A DNA stretch of 64,000 nt from Corylus avellana. Lineage: Eukaryota; Streptophyta; Magnoliopsida; Fagales; Betulaceae. The position numbers were made by a program, and so were the translations under genes. Of the stretch, positions 35,228 through 46,578 are shown in pieces. The notes beneath the pieces were generated by a model. That model ran no database searches. It was not told where the DNA came from and was given only the letters and a program-made list of their open reading frames with translations. Position 1 is the stretch's first letter. The number at the start of each line of letters is the position of its first letter. The stretch is from the NCBI RefSeq assembly GCF_901000735.1, contig NC_081545.1, forward strand, positions 32,481,634 through 32,545,633, given 5' to 3'.

Positions 35228-37061
35228 ATTGAATTGTAGTGTTTCCTAACAAAAATAAAAAGCATTCCCATTTAAGGTACATAGGCCGTTTGGTGAGGGG
35301 TAGTCCGGCTGGGGCTCAACTCTATTTCGTTTTCCCTCCTCCAAGACAACTCTGCAGATGGACTGGCCTTAATTCAGATGGGCTGGAGAGCTTGAGCCCA
35401 ACTGGGAGACAGAAAAAGATCTGTCAAGCCTCCCGTTACAATCACGTAAATAGAAGGCCTAAACATGGGCTTGTTATGTTGAACAAGAACCCATGCTGAT
35501 AAACTGATTAAAAAAGCTACCTTATATATATAGAGCCTAAATTCGAAACTATAAATAATAATTATAAAAAATATAAAATAAAATACCATGTTGTAAACAG
35601 AATACAGATAGACAATCTTCACCAAGTAAACATTAGAATTACAAAATTATAGCTCTCTGAATAAGCATTTCGACTCTAAATTTGTCTCCATATGATGTTG
35701 GAATCACAAGATATAATTTTTTAAATAAAACCAGTCCACTAAAAACAGGTAAATAAAAAAAAATTAAAAAAAAAAAAAAACCACCCTTAAAAATGCTGGA
35801 AATTGGTACTGGCTGTATCATGTGAAGTAAGGTTTATAAAGACATGACCCATGTGCTACAAGGTTTGAAATATCTACAAATATGAATATGGATAATGTTA
35901 TCCTCATATAGATCTATTGGGTGAAGCTTTATCTGAATCTTGTGACTGATCTGCATTTGAATTCAATTGTATGGGATTTTGTCGAGATAGGATATCCTCG
36001 ACAGTATTGGATAATAGTGGTCCCTTTCACAATTGGCGGAGACGATGAACATGCACCAGTACCGATATGGCAGCTTCTTTCCGCATTAGGGCAAAGATAA
36101 AGATGCATGGATGGATGATAAATAATACGTTAGATAAACATAAAAAATATCTGAACAGTTGAATCTTGTTGATTATATAATATATAATGAAGACTTCTTT
36201 GGAAGCCCCTTAAACATGACATGTGATGTGAGTCTTCCTAACGTATATTTACAAATTCAGTAATTGCTGAGAGTAGAATTAACTATCTTGTACTGAATTA
36301 TTGCTAGGTCTGAGTTATTATAGGGCTTCAGGCTATATATATATATATATAAATATAGCAGTCACTATTACGCGAATATCAAATTTGAACTTATCTATTG
36401 CGAATGCTGCGTATTAAGATCCTTTGTAAATGAGAAATGCTAAGATATATATTATTTTTTAAAAATTAAGAAAAATATGGGTTAATTTACTAAAAAAAAT
36501 AATAATGATATCTACATAAAACTTATAAAAAAAAAAATTAAAAAAAAACCCTTACTGTTTTTCATTGTAAATTTCATATATATAATAGAATTTAAAATGA
36601 CTTTAATTCAAATTATTATTTTTTTGTATTAAACAGCTTAAAAATGCCATTTATTAAAAATTTGCTAGCAAATAATACTTAAAATTCAATTATTTCTTTC
36701 TTTTTTTTAACATGTGCACACAAATTTTTTTTAAAAAAAATTCCAACTAATAATTTTCGATTCGTAAGATTAAATAACCCCTTAAAAAAAAAAAAAATCG
36801 ATTATTTCCTCAGCAGGCTATATTAGCAAGCAATTCGCCATGTTTTCCATGCAAAATATCCGTATTAAATCTAGAAAGAATTACAGTACCACATGACACA
36901 GCTACACGTGTACACAGTAACACGTATGCTGACGACAATTGAGAAAAATATATCCGCATTTAATATGGACATTCCTGTGAAATTAAATTGAGAAAAAGGC
37001 ATTGAGATTTTTAAGCAAAGAAAGATCACATGGAAAGTCAGGCTCGATCTGGAAGATGGTG
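35228..37061. other. Intergenic region
   Basis: No gene supported. AT-rich with poly-A near 35757-35781 and short (TA)n runs near 36335-36350. Open frames at 35239-35499 and 35374-35625 show no domains. Confidence 0.4.
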
Positions 37062-37211
37062 GAAATATCTGTTAAAAAAATAAAGATCCATCAAGGCTAA
37101 TCTCATTTGCAATTAAAGCATAGTTTGTCAAAATCTGAAATATCTGTTAAAAAAATAAAGATCCATCAAGGCTAATCTCATTTGCAATTAAAGCATAGTT
37201 TGTCAAAATCT
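37062..37211. repeat. Perfect 75-bp tandem duplication
   Basis: Copies 37062-37136 and 37137-37211 appear identical, from GAAATATCTGTT to GTCAAAATCT. Perfect identity implies a recent event or an assembly artefact. Confidence 0.9.
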
Positions 37212-37268
37212 TCCAATTCCCATATTTTGAAGGATATTTTAATGCAGAATTAACTTAAATATATAGTG

Positions 37269-37307
<39 letters not shown>

Positions 37308-38541
37308 TATATATATTGTTCTTTCAGGCAGCCTGAAGCTGAGATATGGTGAGAAGCTAGCTGCAACCTGAACCTGACAACACACGCAGAAGAGCTACAA
37401 TGGTTGGTTAGAAAAAGGAAACCCATCAAATGCAAAATCTGAAACGGCAGCATGTTCACTAACCTATTGATGAGCCACATGGATCCATCACCACCATCAT
37501 AACCACTGAGATTATCATCATAAATCTAGCATGAGAAAAGGAGGCAGTTATATAGCCAGAGATGACTTGCCGATCAACCCTAATCATGAGCATGTATATA
37601 TACATGTATATTATGATATCTAAGAGTTGCCGGCAAGTCATCCTTGGCTGCATTACATAACCTCATCTCCACATGCAAGACTTTAAGATGAAAACATTTT
37701 TCTTTCCCAAAGGAGAAAGGAAACCCTAGTGGGAAAAAGAGAAAACAGAACTCCCTTCCATCCCTTTGTTTTTACGAAAAGAGAAAGTAGAAACAGGCAG
37801 AGAGGAAATAGCCTATTGGACTGCAAACCCACTTGGCAGGGCTTCGACGAATGGTGTTTTGAAGCAACCAGACAACCTCTACAAGTTGTTTATAAAGATT
37901 GTCGGCATGGCAATCCAAAGCATTAAATGATGCCATCTAGTTGCTCAGAAGAAGAAGAGAGATAAAAAAAAGAACAGCTCTTAGCCTTTAGAGCTGTTCA
38001 ATTTCTGTCCTTTTTTTAAAAAAATAATAATAATAAGAAGTAATTTCTGTCCTTTTAGAATGCAGTAGAAGGGAGAAAAAGAAATTACGAGGGTTTAATA
38101 ATTTTGATGTGACATTGCATGGCTCCAAAAACCAAGAAAATTAAACCAAAAGATCCATCGCCATCAACCTCAGTTCTGCTTCTGCCCACCACCTTCATAG
38201 GGATCTCTAGGGATGGAAGTACCTTTCTTTTTAGTCTTTTAAGATATGGGCATAGCTTTTGACTTCAAACTTTTAGTAGAAGTAAATGGGGGGTGGGGGG
38301 AGGTGTACCATTCGGCTGAAGGGACTACTGAGTTAGGTGGCTAAATTTACTACATTTGGAGATAGACCAACATTTTTTTTTTTTTTGGAAAAGTAAATAT
38401 ACTCTCAAACTACCGGTCAGTGTTCCGCTAAACTAAGCAAAAGTCCTTTTGAACTATCAAAAAATATTGCAATATATTCTCTACCGTTGATCTAAATATC
38501 ACAACACTACCTTTAATGAATGAACAAAAAAAAAAAAAAAA
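37212..38541. other. Intergenic region with (TA)n
   Basis: No gene supported. A (TA)n run spans about 37272-37316. Around 38388-38520 a block with CTCTCAAACTACCGG and TTGAACTATC resembles the arms of the Mutator-like MITEs at 22621 and 40901 but lacks a partner arm. Confidence 0.4.
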
Positions 38542-39232
38542 CTGGTGATCCCTTGCATGGAACAGGTCGGGATCCCTAGTTGGGGAATTGCCCATAAAAA
38601 ATGACTGAAATCTTAACTATTAAATTTCATCAAATGATTTATAGTTTGCCACATGTCAATTGAATTAAAAAATATTAAAATATTATTTAAAAAAATATAA
38701 AACAAAATAATAATAAAAAAAAATTATAAAAAAAGTATGAGGTGGTCGAAGCCACCCCCAATGTCCGGTTGGGGGTGGCCCCATGGCCAAACTCTTTTTT
38801 TTTTTTTCCTCTTTTGGGTTTAGCCCTAGGGGTGGCCGAACCACCCCCTAAGGCCAGAGCCACCCCCAACCGGCACTTAGGGGTGGCCAAGTCTCAGATG
38901 GGGTGGCCCATACTTTTTTTTATAACTTTTTATTTTTTTATTATTTTNNNNNNNNNNNNNNNNNNNNCACTTGGGGGTGGCCAAGTCTCATATGGGGTGG
39001 CCCATACTTTTTTTTTTTTATAACTTTTTTTATTATTATTATTTTGTTCTATATTTTCTTTTTAAAACTTAAACATTATTTTAGTTTTTTTTTAATTTTA
39101 ATTAAATGGGCATGTTGCCGTGTATAAAACATTGGATGAAATTCAATGGCCAAAATTTCAGCTATTTTTATAGACAATTTTCCAACAACTGCTCGAAATC
39201 CCGATCCACATGGAACTTCAGTCTTCACCAAA
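38542..39232. mobile_element. Large foldback element with GGGGTGGCC-rich centre
   Basis: The left arm (GGTGATCCC, CATGGAACAGGTCGGGAT, AATTGCCCATAAAAA, AAATTTCATC) pairs with the reversed right arm (GGTGAAG, CATGTGGATCGGGAT, AATTGTCTATAAAAA, GAATTTCATC). The centre carries several GGGGTGGCC and GGCCACCCC words around 38742-38905 and 38968-39003, with a 20-N gap. The same GC-rich words form the centre of the foldback at 55614-56182. Borders are approximate. Confidence 0.6.
38948..38967. other. Assembly gap (20 N)
   Basis: Short N run between two near-identical GGGGTGGCCAAGTCTCA segments (38881 and 38973), suggesting the assembler failed on a repeat. Confidence 0.9.
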
Positions 39233-39443
39233 TCCATGGCCACCATGGGTTGCCTTCTTTTTTTTTTTTTTTTTAAATATTGAATTTATTAGGAGAAAAA
39301 TTAGGAGTGTTTTGTCTTTTCTTGCTAGTCAAAAGATGCAAATTACAATTTTTTTAATAATTTAGGAGAAACCTTGTTTTAATTGCAAGTTTGGATGAAC
39401 TTATGCCGTACATTGTATGATAGTTAGAGAGATGGGTTTGTAT

Positions 39444-39623
39444 AGTAATTTTATAAGTTTTTCTTGTATCTTTTTTGAGTCCCTTCAAGAATGATGTGTT
39501 TATTAAAATTATCATTTAATCAAAATCTAATAATGATTAATCACAAGTCAAATGGTGATTTTAATGGTTCTATTATTCTTGGAGGGACTCAAAAAAGATA
39601 CAAGAAAGACTTATAGCATTACT
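39444..39623. mobile_element. 180-bp foldback MITE
   Basis: The left end AGTAATTTTATAAGTTTTTC and the right end, reversed, AGTAATGCTATAAGTCTTTC pair, and both continue into TTGTATCTTTTTTGAGTCCCT. The hairpin covers nearly the whole element. Part of a similar sequence lies near 48140-48235. Confidence 0.75.
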
Positions 39624-40120
39624 CAAACTTATATACTTTTTTCAAAAAAAGTTATGAGTTTCGCCAAGTGGTTGGATTTATTTGTTTTAATATTTTATTA
39701 TTGTGTTTTGGGGTTTTTATTTTTAGATTGAAAAAGTGTTGGGAGATAAAAGTAACAATATATTTTATATTTTGATGAGTTTATTGTGTTTTGAGTTGTT
39801 TGCTTATGTGTGTTATTTTGAGAACATAAATAGAAGACAAAAAAACAAGATGTTTAATAAACATGATATGTGTCTGGCAAAGAGAATTTCCATATTATTG
39901 CATCTAATGACATATTTGTGTGAATCTCGGATCGCAATACATGCAACCAAATATGTTGACTGGTTGATTAATTTATATGCGTTTTGTCTCACCATATGTC
40001 GTTGTTAATAGGATTGCTAGGGCAGGATCAATTGTGTCTGGCATAGGTAGATCAATTGACTTTAATTTCTTCCTAATTATCATAGACTCCTATAGGCTAT
40101 AGTACCAACTTTGAGCGACT
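39624..40120. other. Intergenic region
   Basis: No gene. A 90-codon plus frame (39736-40008) has no recognisable domain and an antisense frame of similar length, so it is treated as chance. Confidence 0.4.
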
Positions 40121-40222
40121 TTTTTTTTTTGACATGTCTGCACAAGAGAAAAATGGAGATTCAAACTAGTTACTTTCACTTCATTACGCATGATCCCAAT
40201 CGATTGAAGTATCTCTTAAGGA
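40121..40222 (-). mobile_element. tRNA-derived SINE with 15-bp target-site duplication
   Basis: Minus-strand copy with AGAGATACTTCAATCGATTG (A-box region), ACTAGTTTGAATCTCC (B-box region), TGCAGACATGTC and an A tail. Flanked by CAACTTTGAGCGACT (40106-40120) and CAACTTTGAGTGACT (40223-40237), 14 of 15 identical. Confidence 0.87.
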
Positions 40223-40237
40223 CAACTTTGAGTGACT

Positions 40238-40891
40238 TTAGTTCTTTTCAAAGTATTATAAGTCCAAATATGGAGGGCGTCCTTGCTGAAATACCAACTT
40301 TGATTTTCTTTTCTCCAGCCACGGAGGACGTGGTCTAATCATTTGCATTGCAGTCGTACGTTACATAATTTTAACCACGAAAAGATCAATTAATGGTAAA
40401 ATTGAATGATAATTGATCAAGAGCCCGGTCAAGTGACGGAAACCATGGAATTGACATTGTTGTGTGGGTGTTTGCCAACTGTTGACACCATTGGGACCAT
40501 ATTTGGACGGAACTCTTTATGGTCAGTTTTTTTTTTTTAGAAAAAAATATATATTACCATTCACTTAGGACCAAATTTGGTTAAGAAAGAAATATATTAC
40601 ATTTTATTAAATAGCATTACTCTTTCGGTAAACATCTATTACCCAAAAGTTGGGTCCAAACAAATCACAGACCACTAAAAACGTTATAAACAACTGTTTT
40701 GATTCTCTTAAAATATACCAAACGTTGATAAAGTTGTGACACATATAACTTAGCCTGTCAATTGAATCAGTAAACCTAAAACCTAGACCTGGGCCACAAC
40801 ATAGAACAGCCCCGTAAGCACGCATCCTAGCCAGTAGCCCAAGTCTATATAGATGTTTGTATTGTATTAATTTAGCAATTGACTAAAGACA
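40238..40891. other. Intergenic region between SINE and MITE
   Basis: No gene and no bounded repeat recognised; AT-rich with a T run near 40528-40538. Confidence 0.4.
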
Positions 40892-40900
40892 TAGCAATTA

Positions 40901-41372
40901 GGGTAATTACCTTTTGCCTTCATGAACTACAGGGCCTTGCCACTTTCCCCCATGAACTATCAATTATGACACCTGCCATCAAACTACTGTCTTATGACAA
41001 AAAGTTTCATTCCATCAGTCAAAAAAATTAAAATTGACGAACAACAGTCATGTACAAATCATGTGCTATTTAAATTTTTTTTTTTTTTTTACTTTTGCCC
41101 TCACTTCAGACCAAGAAAACGACATTTATACCCTCCCATACCCTAATTCAACACATGAAAACAATTTAAAATGAGGGCAAAAGTAAAAGAAAAAAAATTT
41201 AAAATAGCACATCACTTGCACATGACTATCAATTTTAATTCATTTGTTTGACAAAATAGGGTTTTTTTTGTCATAAAATAGTAGTTTGATGGAATCAGTT
41301 ATAATAATTAGTAGTTCATGAGGAGAAAGTATCATGACGTTATAGTTCATGAGAGCAAAAAGTAATTACCCC
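40901..41372. mobile_element. Mutator-like foldback MITE with perfect 9-bp duplication
   Basis: The left end GGGTAATTACCTTTTGCC and the right end, reversed, GGGGTAATTACTTTTTGC begin inverted arms. Shared interior blocks include TTCATGAACTA, GTAGTTTGATGG (and its reverse), AAAATTGA and TACTTTTGCCCTCA. Flanked by TAGCAATTA at 40892-40900 and 41373-41381, identical 9-bp copies. Total 472 bp, non-coding. Confidence 0.87.
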
Positions 41373-41381
41373 TAGCAATTA

Positions 41382-43380
41382 AAAAGTTTAATTATAAGAA
41401 ACAGTCCCACTTCTCATACCACTGCCTCTCGACTTCTTTGGGCTAACATAAACCCAACAAAAAAACTTCTTTTAATCGTCAGGTTCTGCGAAGCTCAACC
41501 CCAAAGCCCATTTGACGGGTATACTTTTTTGCTTAAATAATTCATAAAGTGTTTGTTTTTTTTTTGCAGAAATAGAACCCATGGTATATAATTTTTACCA
41601 TGTTATTTCGGCTTGAGGTCTATCTCTCGCAAACGTAGTGACGTGGCAGATTCAAGAGCTCAGAAATCCTACGGCCTGACTAACGAACATTTATAATGAT
41701 CCAAAGTTGGGTGGCGATGATTCGTCTCCAACGAGTCTTCTATCTAGAATAGAAAAAAAAAATCAAACAAAATTGAAAGCATGCAGGCTGGAAGGACATA
41801 GGATTCAGACCTCAACATTTCTCAAAAATAATTCAATAATATCAACAGCTTCAATCAGACTATAAAATAGTTTGAAAACAACTAGCATATATAGCGAACC
41901 CACTTGGTGGTTTTCCTGGATTTATACTTCGGGGGAGGGGGAGGGGGACGGGGCTGTCCACACTGGGGGGCTTTTCCCTCCCTCCTTGTAAACGCCACCG
42001 CCAACAACAGCAACACACACGCAATTGAAATAAAGTGCAATTACCAGTTACTCATCTAACTAGAAAAAAAGATACTAAAAACTTAAAAACATATGCAATT
42101 TAAATTTCTGCAAACCAAATAAGAACTTGCCTGCTTTTGATGTCCTTAGCCAGAGATCTTACCTGCCTTCAACGACGAGGATTCTCATAGAACCTGCCAA
42201 ATGAATTGAACATGAGACTCCTACTGCATTCAATGAGCAAGAATTGGCATCCCAATCTATAGCCCACTTTTTATGTGTGAAAAGAACCGACCTACCCCAT
42301 GAATCATTAACCACCCCACAACAAATCTCCAAATCAGCTTCCCATAGCATGCGAAGATCCAAGCATCCATCAAATGGCATGCTACACACCACTCACAGGT
42401 CAACTCCCCCGTCTTACCTGAACATGCACAAAAATTGCCAGACAACAAGACCCTCAAAAAGTTGGCGTCTTTATAATCTCTCTAGTTATGAACTCCATCA
42501 GTATCACTAAATATTTGATTTAGAAATGAAAATGCTAGCAAGCCAATTAAACTGCCAACGAGAAAATTCTATGAAGCATTCATTTTGCTGATACAGCCCA
42601 TGTATTATTGAAGTTGAAAGATAAGAACTATTGGGTCAACACCTGATTGGCGATCCAAAAAACAGTCAGCTCCATAATCACCAACTCCCATACCTAGGAA
42701 ATATTGTTGAGACATGGTTGGTTAAGTTAAATATTCTGCTGTATTAACATTATTTGTGCTTCACAGTGCTGTTTAAAGCAGTTCCATTGGCTCACAAAGT
42801 CACAGGAAATCATGAAACCGAACACTAAACTAAACACAGTTTTCTCACTTTCAGTCAGATCCTCAAACTTAACTTACACAGATACAGACTGATATCACAA
42901 CTAATAGATTATGAAGCCGAAAATAGCAGCGCATTGATATCTGCTTTTAGATGGCACAAGGATCAATATCAATACTGAAATTGAGATAACATGAGTTCCT
43001 GCCATAATTCGTTTAGTTTCAGAGGATCAACTTAATTCCAGGTTATTTAAAACTGCAACAAAAGATCAGACTACATAGCTGAGAGAATCGTCAGATATAA
43101 ATTCCAACACTAATACAACTAAGGCTGGAAGCAACAAGGTTTTTAGTTTAAAGAAATGTGAACTGGAACAAAAAGCAGCAATAAAGGCAATCCGGACATA
43201 TAGGTTCTTGGGTGCACAAGATAAAGCTTGGTAAATTTGGTGTCATGGACATGGCAATTCTAAATGTGTAGAAGATCTCCACTCTATGTAGTTGCGTCAA
43301 GGTAGGCCATATGTCAAACCCTGGTTCATCTGGTCTTCCGGTTTAGGCAGTAGGCTTGGCTTCAGGCTTCACAGATCTCA
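41382..43380 (-). other. KH gene 3' flank and possible transcribed segment
   Basis: No protein gene recognised. On the minus strand, donor-like junctions TTCAG|GTAAGACG (near 42420) and AGGCAG|GTAAGATC (near 42162) bound sequence of exon-like composition at 42163-42500, but frames there are not recognised. It could be a distal 3' UTR exon of the KH gene or an independent non-coding transcript. A G-rich tract lies at 41930-41953. Confidence 0.35.
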
Positions 43381-43382
43381 GC

Positions 43383-43562
43383 TGTTTTGATGGGAAGGGA
43401 AAGGCAACAGGTAAAACAAGAGCATCAGAATTCTGTATACAGGGAGATTGGACAGGTTACGATATCAAACTGCCATATGCTAATATGAGACTGGGCTATA
43501 TTAGAGGAAATTTCCAGTTATATCAATAGACAGGAAAAAGGACGAAGGAAAACCATAGTCTA
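43383..43562 (-). other. Intron in the 3' UTR of the KH gene
   Basis: After the stop at 43587 the minus strand reads GGTACCTGCAG|GTAGACT (donor at 43562). An acceptor CCATCAAAACAG|CTGAGATC follows (exon resumes at about 43382). The donor is about 24 bases past the stop, inside the distance normally tolerated by nonsense-mediated decay. Inferred from sequence only. Confidence 0.55.
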
Positions 43563-43586
43563 CCTGCAGGTACCCATCAACAAACT

Positions 43587-46578
43587 CTAGTAACCATAGT
43601 TTCTCCGACGAGAAACAGGGGTCTGTCCTGACATCCTGCTAACAAAAGGTAAAATCAGGTTCTAGGAGTTTCAAAACCCAACCATTGAAATCAGTAACCA
43701 CAGTTAAAAAGATCGACACTAGAAAACTTCCAGCACACATGCATAAGAAAAAAAAAATCTAGTAAACAGACATTGATTCCAAGTTCTGAGGCATGTAATT
43801 AGGAACTTTATGGATTTGTATTCACAAAGGTTTAACCAAAGGGTTTAAACTGGCTGTCAACCTTAAGCGTTACCCAATAATCATTCATAAAAGTATTAGA
43901 GAACAAAAAGAAAGCACAAGCCAAGTATATGAAAAGAACACTTAAGAAAGAGAAATTCTTACCCAGTATTACTAGTACGTCCCGAAGGATGACCTCCGTA
44001 AGCTCCATAAGCACTGCCACTACCTCCAATCTACAAATGATAGGAAGATTGTCATTCTAACCAAAAGAAGAAATAGGAAAGCAGTTGAGCATGACTGCAA
44101 CCGATCAACATATTTCAAAGCATTGGATAGATTACACACTGCACAGCAGTACAAATATCGAAATGGGAAAGGAAAAGGAGTAATTTGAGTAACAAAAGTA
44201 GAGCTTACAGTGTAAAATGTGAAAACAAAGGTAAAACAATTTTTTTATTTTTTTTAAAGGTTGTTATACATCTATATAAACCGTTAACAAAATACCTGTG
44301 AGCCTCCATAACTTCCATAACTGTCACCACCTGCCATATCACTTGAGCCACCATAACCGCCAGAATAAGAATGCCCACGTCCATGTCTTTTATTATCTCT
44401 ACTTTCATAGTTGAAACCATCAGAACCATCTGCTGACACAGGCAGATAAGGCAGAACGGGAAGAAACGTAGACATTGCACCCTCCCTATCAAAAAGATTT
44501 GCTCTCAAGCGTGTGACAACTTGCATAAGAGCATCCTTGGCAACATCAAGGTCTCCAGCAATCTGATTATCAACATTTATTAGCATCCATATGAACCACA
44601 TAAATCAGTGAAATAATAATCAGAAAAGACACATTTCCAAGATGATCTCTTACCTGCACCATCTCATCATCTTCAGATGCAACTTTGGGAAGGTTCTCCT
44701 TTGAGAGTATGCGGATATTAGCTTTGGTGACTCTCCTCATCTCAGTCACAATAGCTCCTCCTTTACCAATAAGGCAGCCAATTCGTGAAGTCGGCACAAG
44801 TAGGCGGGTTGTGAATGAGATAACTCCTGAGTCTCTTTCAACTTTCTCACTGCACCTGGGTTGCAATCGCACAGCGGCTTCTATGGTTGGAGAATACGAG
44901 TCTTCAAAGAACTGTTATAGCAGAGTTTAGAAATCATCAGACCTATATAATACAATATCTATATCAATGTGCCCACAAAACATGTACAAACGTATAGAAA
45001 TATTTACCTCCTTGGCTGATATAGTTATTAAGCAATCATCTCCTTCAGCAGCCGAACTATCAACTTTAATGACTGCCCCAGATTCTTGTCTTATCTGATT
45101 GATTATAACACCACCCTTGCCAATCACACCTCCAATATTGCCAGTAGGACAAACTATACGAAGGGAAAATTCTTTTGAAGATCCCTCATCCCTCGGAGCA
45201 GAGTATAAGGAGCGTGACCAGTCTCCAGTATCACCCTTGTATCCTCCATAAGGACCCATCAGTGGAGCTATGCCAACAATCGGGGCACCAGCAGATGGAC
45301 CCATAAGTGAACCACCAGATCCGTACATATTGGGCACAGAAGAAGTAAGCAAATGCTGAGATCGTGATGGGTTATCATGAAGGCGAGACGCAATTTGAGA
45401 CAGGGCCTTTTTCACAACTGGAGCTTCCCCAGTTATCTACAGCACATAACAAACAAATTAACACAAAAATAAGTAAACAGAATTATCAGGTTTTCTACCC
45501 CAACACTAAATTTTTTTCAGCTAAAAATATAAAAAGTAAACATAAAACACACAAGCACGCACACATGGAACAGATGAATTCAAATTACTAGCACACATAT
45601 TCAACAAGGACCAAGTAATACAAAAGTTACATACAAGAAATATTAACAATCGCAGTATCAATACCCTGAGCAGATGTCTCCTCTCTAAACCCAAATGACA
45701 TGTTCCCCCAAAAGTAAAACTAATTACGACCAGCCAAATAAGTAAGATTGCAAATCCGTCAAGCAATAAGCATGTCAGGCTTCATTATTCTCCAAAATGT
45801 AAGTTTCCGTAAAACAAGCTAATGCTTTCCGTAAATATAAAAATATAATATTTTCTTCAGCTATGAAATTTATAATTACTTGGCATTGAGAACATAAAAC
45901 AGCTCCAAAAAAATCCAGGAACAAAAGCACGGGAATTAAAGTATAATGTACAAATCCAAACAAGATAAGGAAAGTTTGGACACAATTCATCCAGATCACC
46001 TGTACAAGCTCATCGGAGCTCAAGGCACAAGGAGGCAAATGTTCATCCTTAAGAATGCGAATTTGGGCTCCAGTCTCACCGCGAATATTCTGAACTATCT
46101 GTCCCCCTTTTCCAATGACACAACCAATCTGATCGGATGGAACAAGAAGCCGAGCAGTAACCTGGTGACCTCCATCAGATTCATCATCACCATGCAAATC
46201 TTCAGCAACAACTCTGTCATGCACCTTGTAAAGAGCATCCTGAGCGGGACAAACATAATTACCACTATCTTCAAGGGAATTAGTCTCATCACTGGAGCTG
46301 TAGATTGTAACAACACGCTCCTCACATCCGGGCACTGTCTCACCAATCCTAATCTTCGATTTAGTGTCTGCCCTCAACTGCTTGACAATTTCCCCTCCCC
46401 TACCGATAACACTTCCAATCTTTCTTACAGGGCACAAATACCGGTACACAGTATCTTCTGAATCTATAACAAATTGGTCTCTATCATCACCAGGATTTCT
46501 CCTTTTATTTCCTCCATTGTCAGAATAGTCAGACTGAGAATTGGTACGCTTACCATAAGTATTCCTCTGACCAGCCAT
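43587..46578 (-). CDS. Four-KH-domain RNA-binding protein (At5g15270-like)
   Basis: Poly(C)-binding-type RNA-binding protein, probably nuclear and acting in pre-mRNA processing; relatives include HEN4 and FLK. Six minus-strand coding exons: 46578-46000, 45436-45008, 44911-44654, 44562-44296, 44030-43963, 43635-43587, giving 549 residues. The first four exons are whole codons and the last pair joins in frame to end SRRRNYGY. KH domains with intact GxxG loops: KH1 about 44-108 (GRGG 59-62), KH2 139-205 (GKGG 156-159), KH3 283-338 (GKGG 299-302), KH4 368-436 (GKGG 385-388). KH2 to KH3 are linked by a Gly/Pro/Met-rich spacer (221-275), and the tail is a Gly/Tyr/Ser-rich low-complexity region (about 470-540) likely to favour condensates. 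The start follows an acceptor at 46599, so the 5' UTR is split. Arabidopsis At1g14170 is a paralogous alternative for naming. Confidence 0.95.

Noticed and set aside
45946..46461. 171-codon plus-strand frame
   Set aside because: Antisense shadow of KH gene exon 1.
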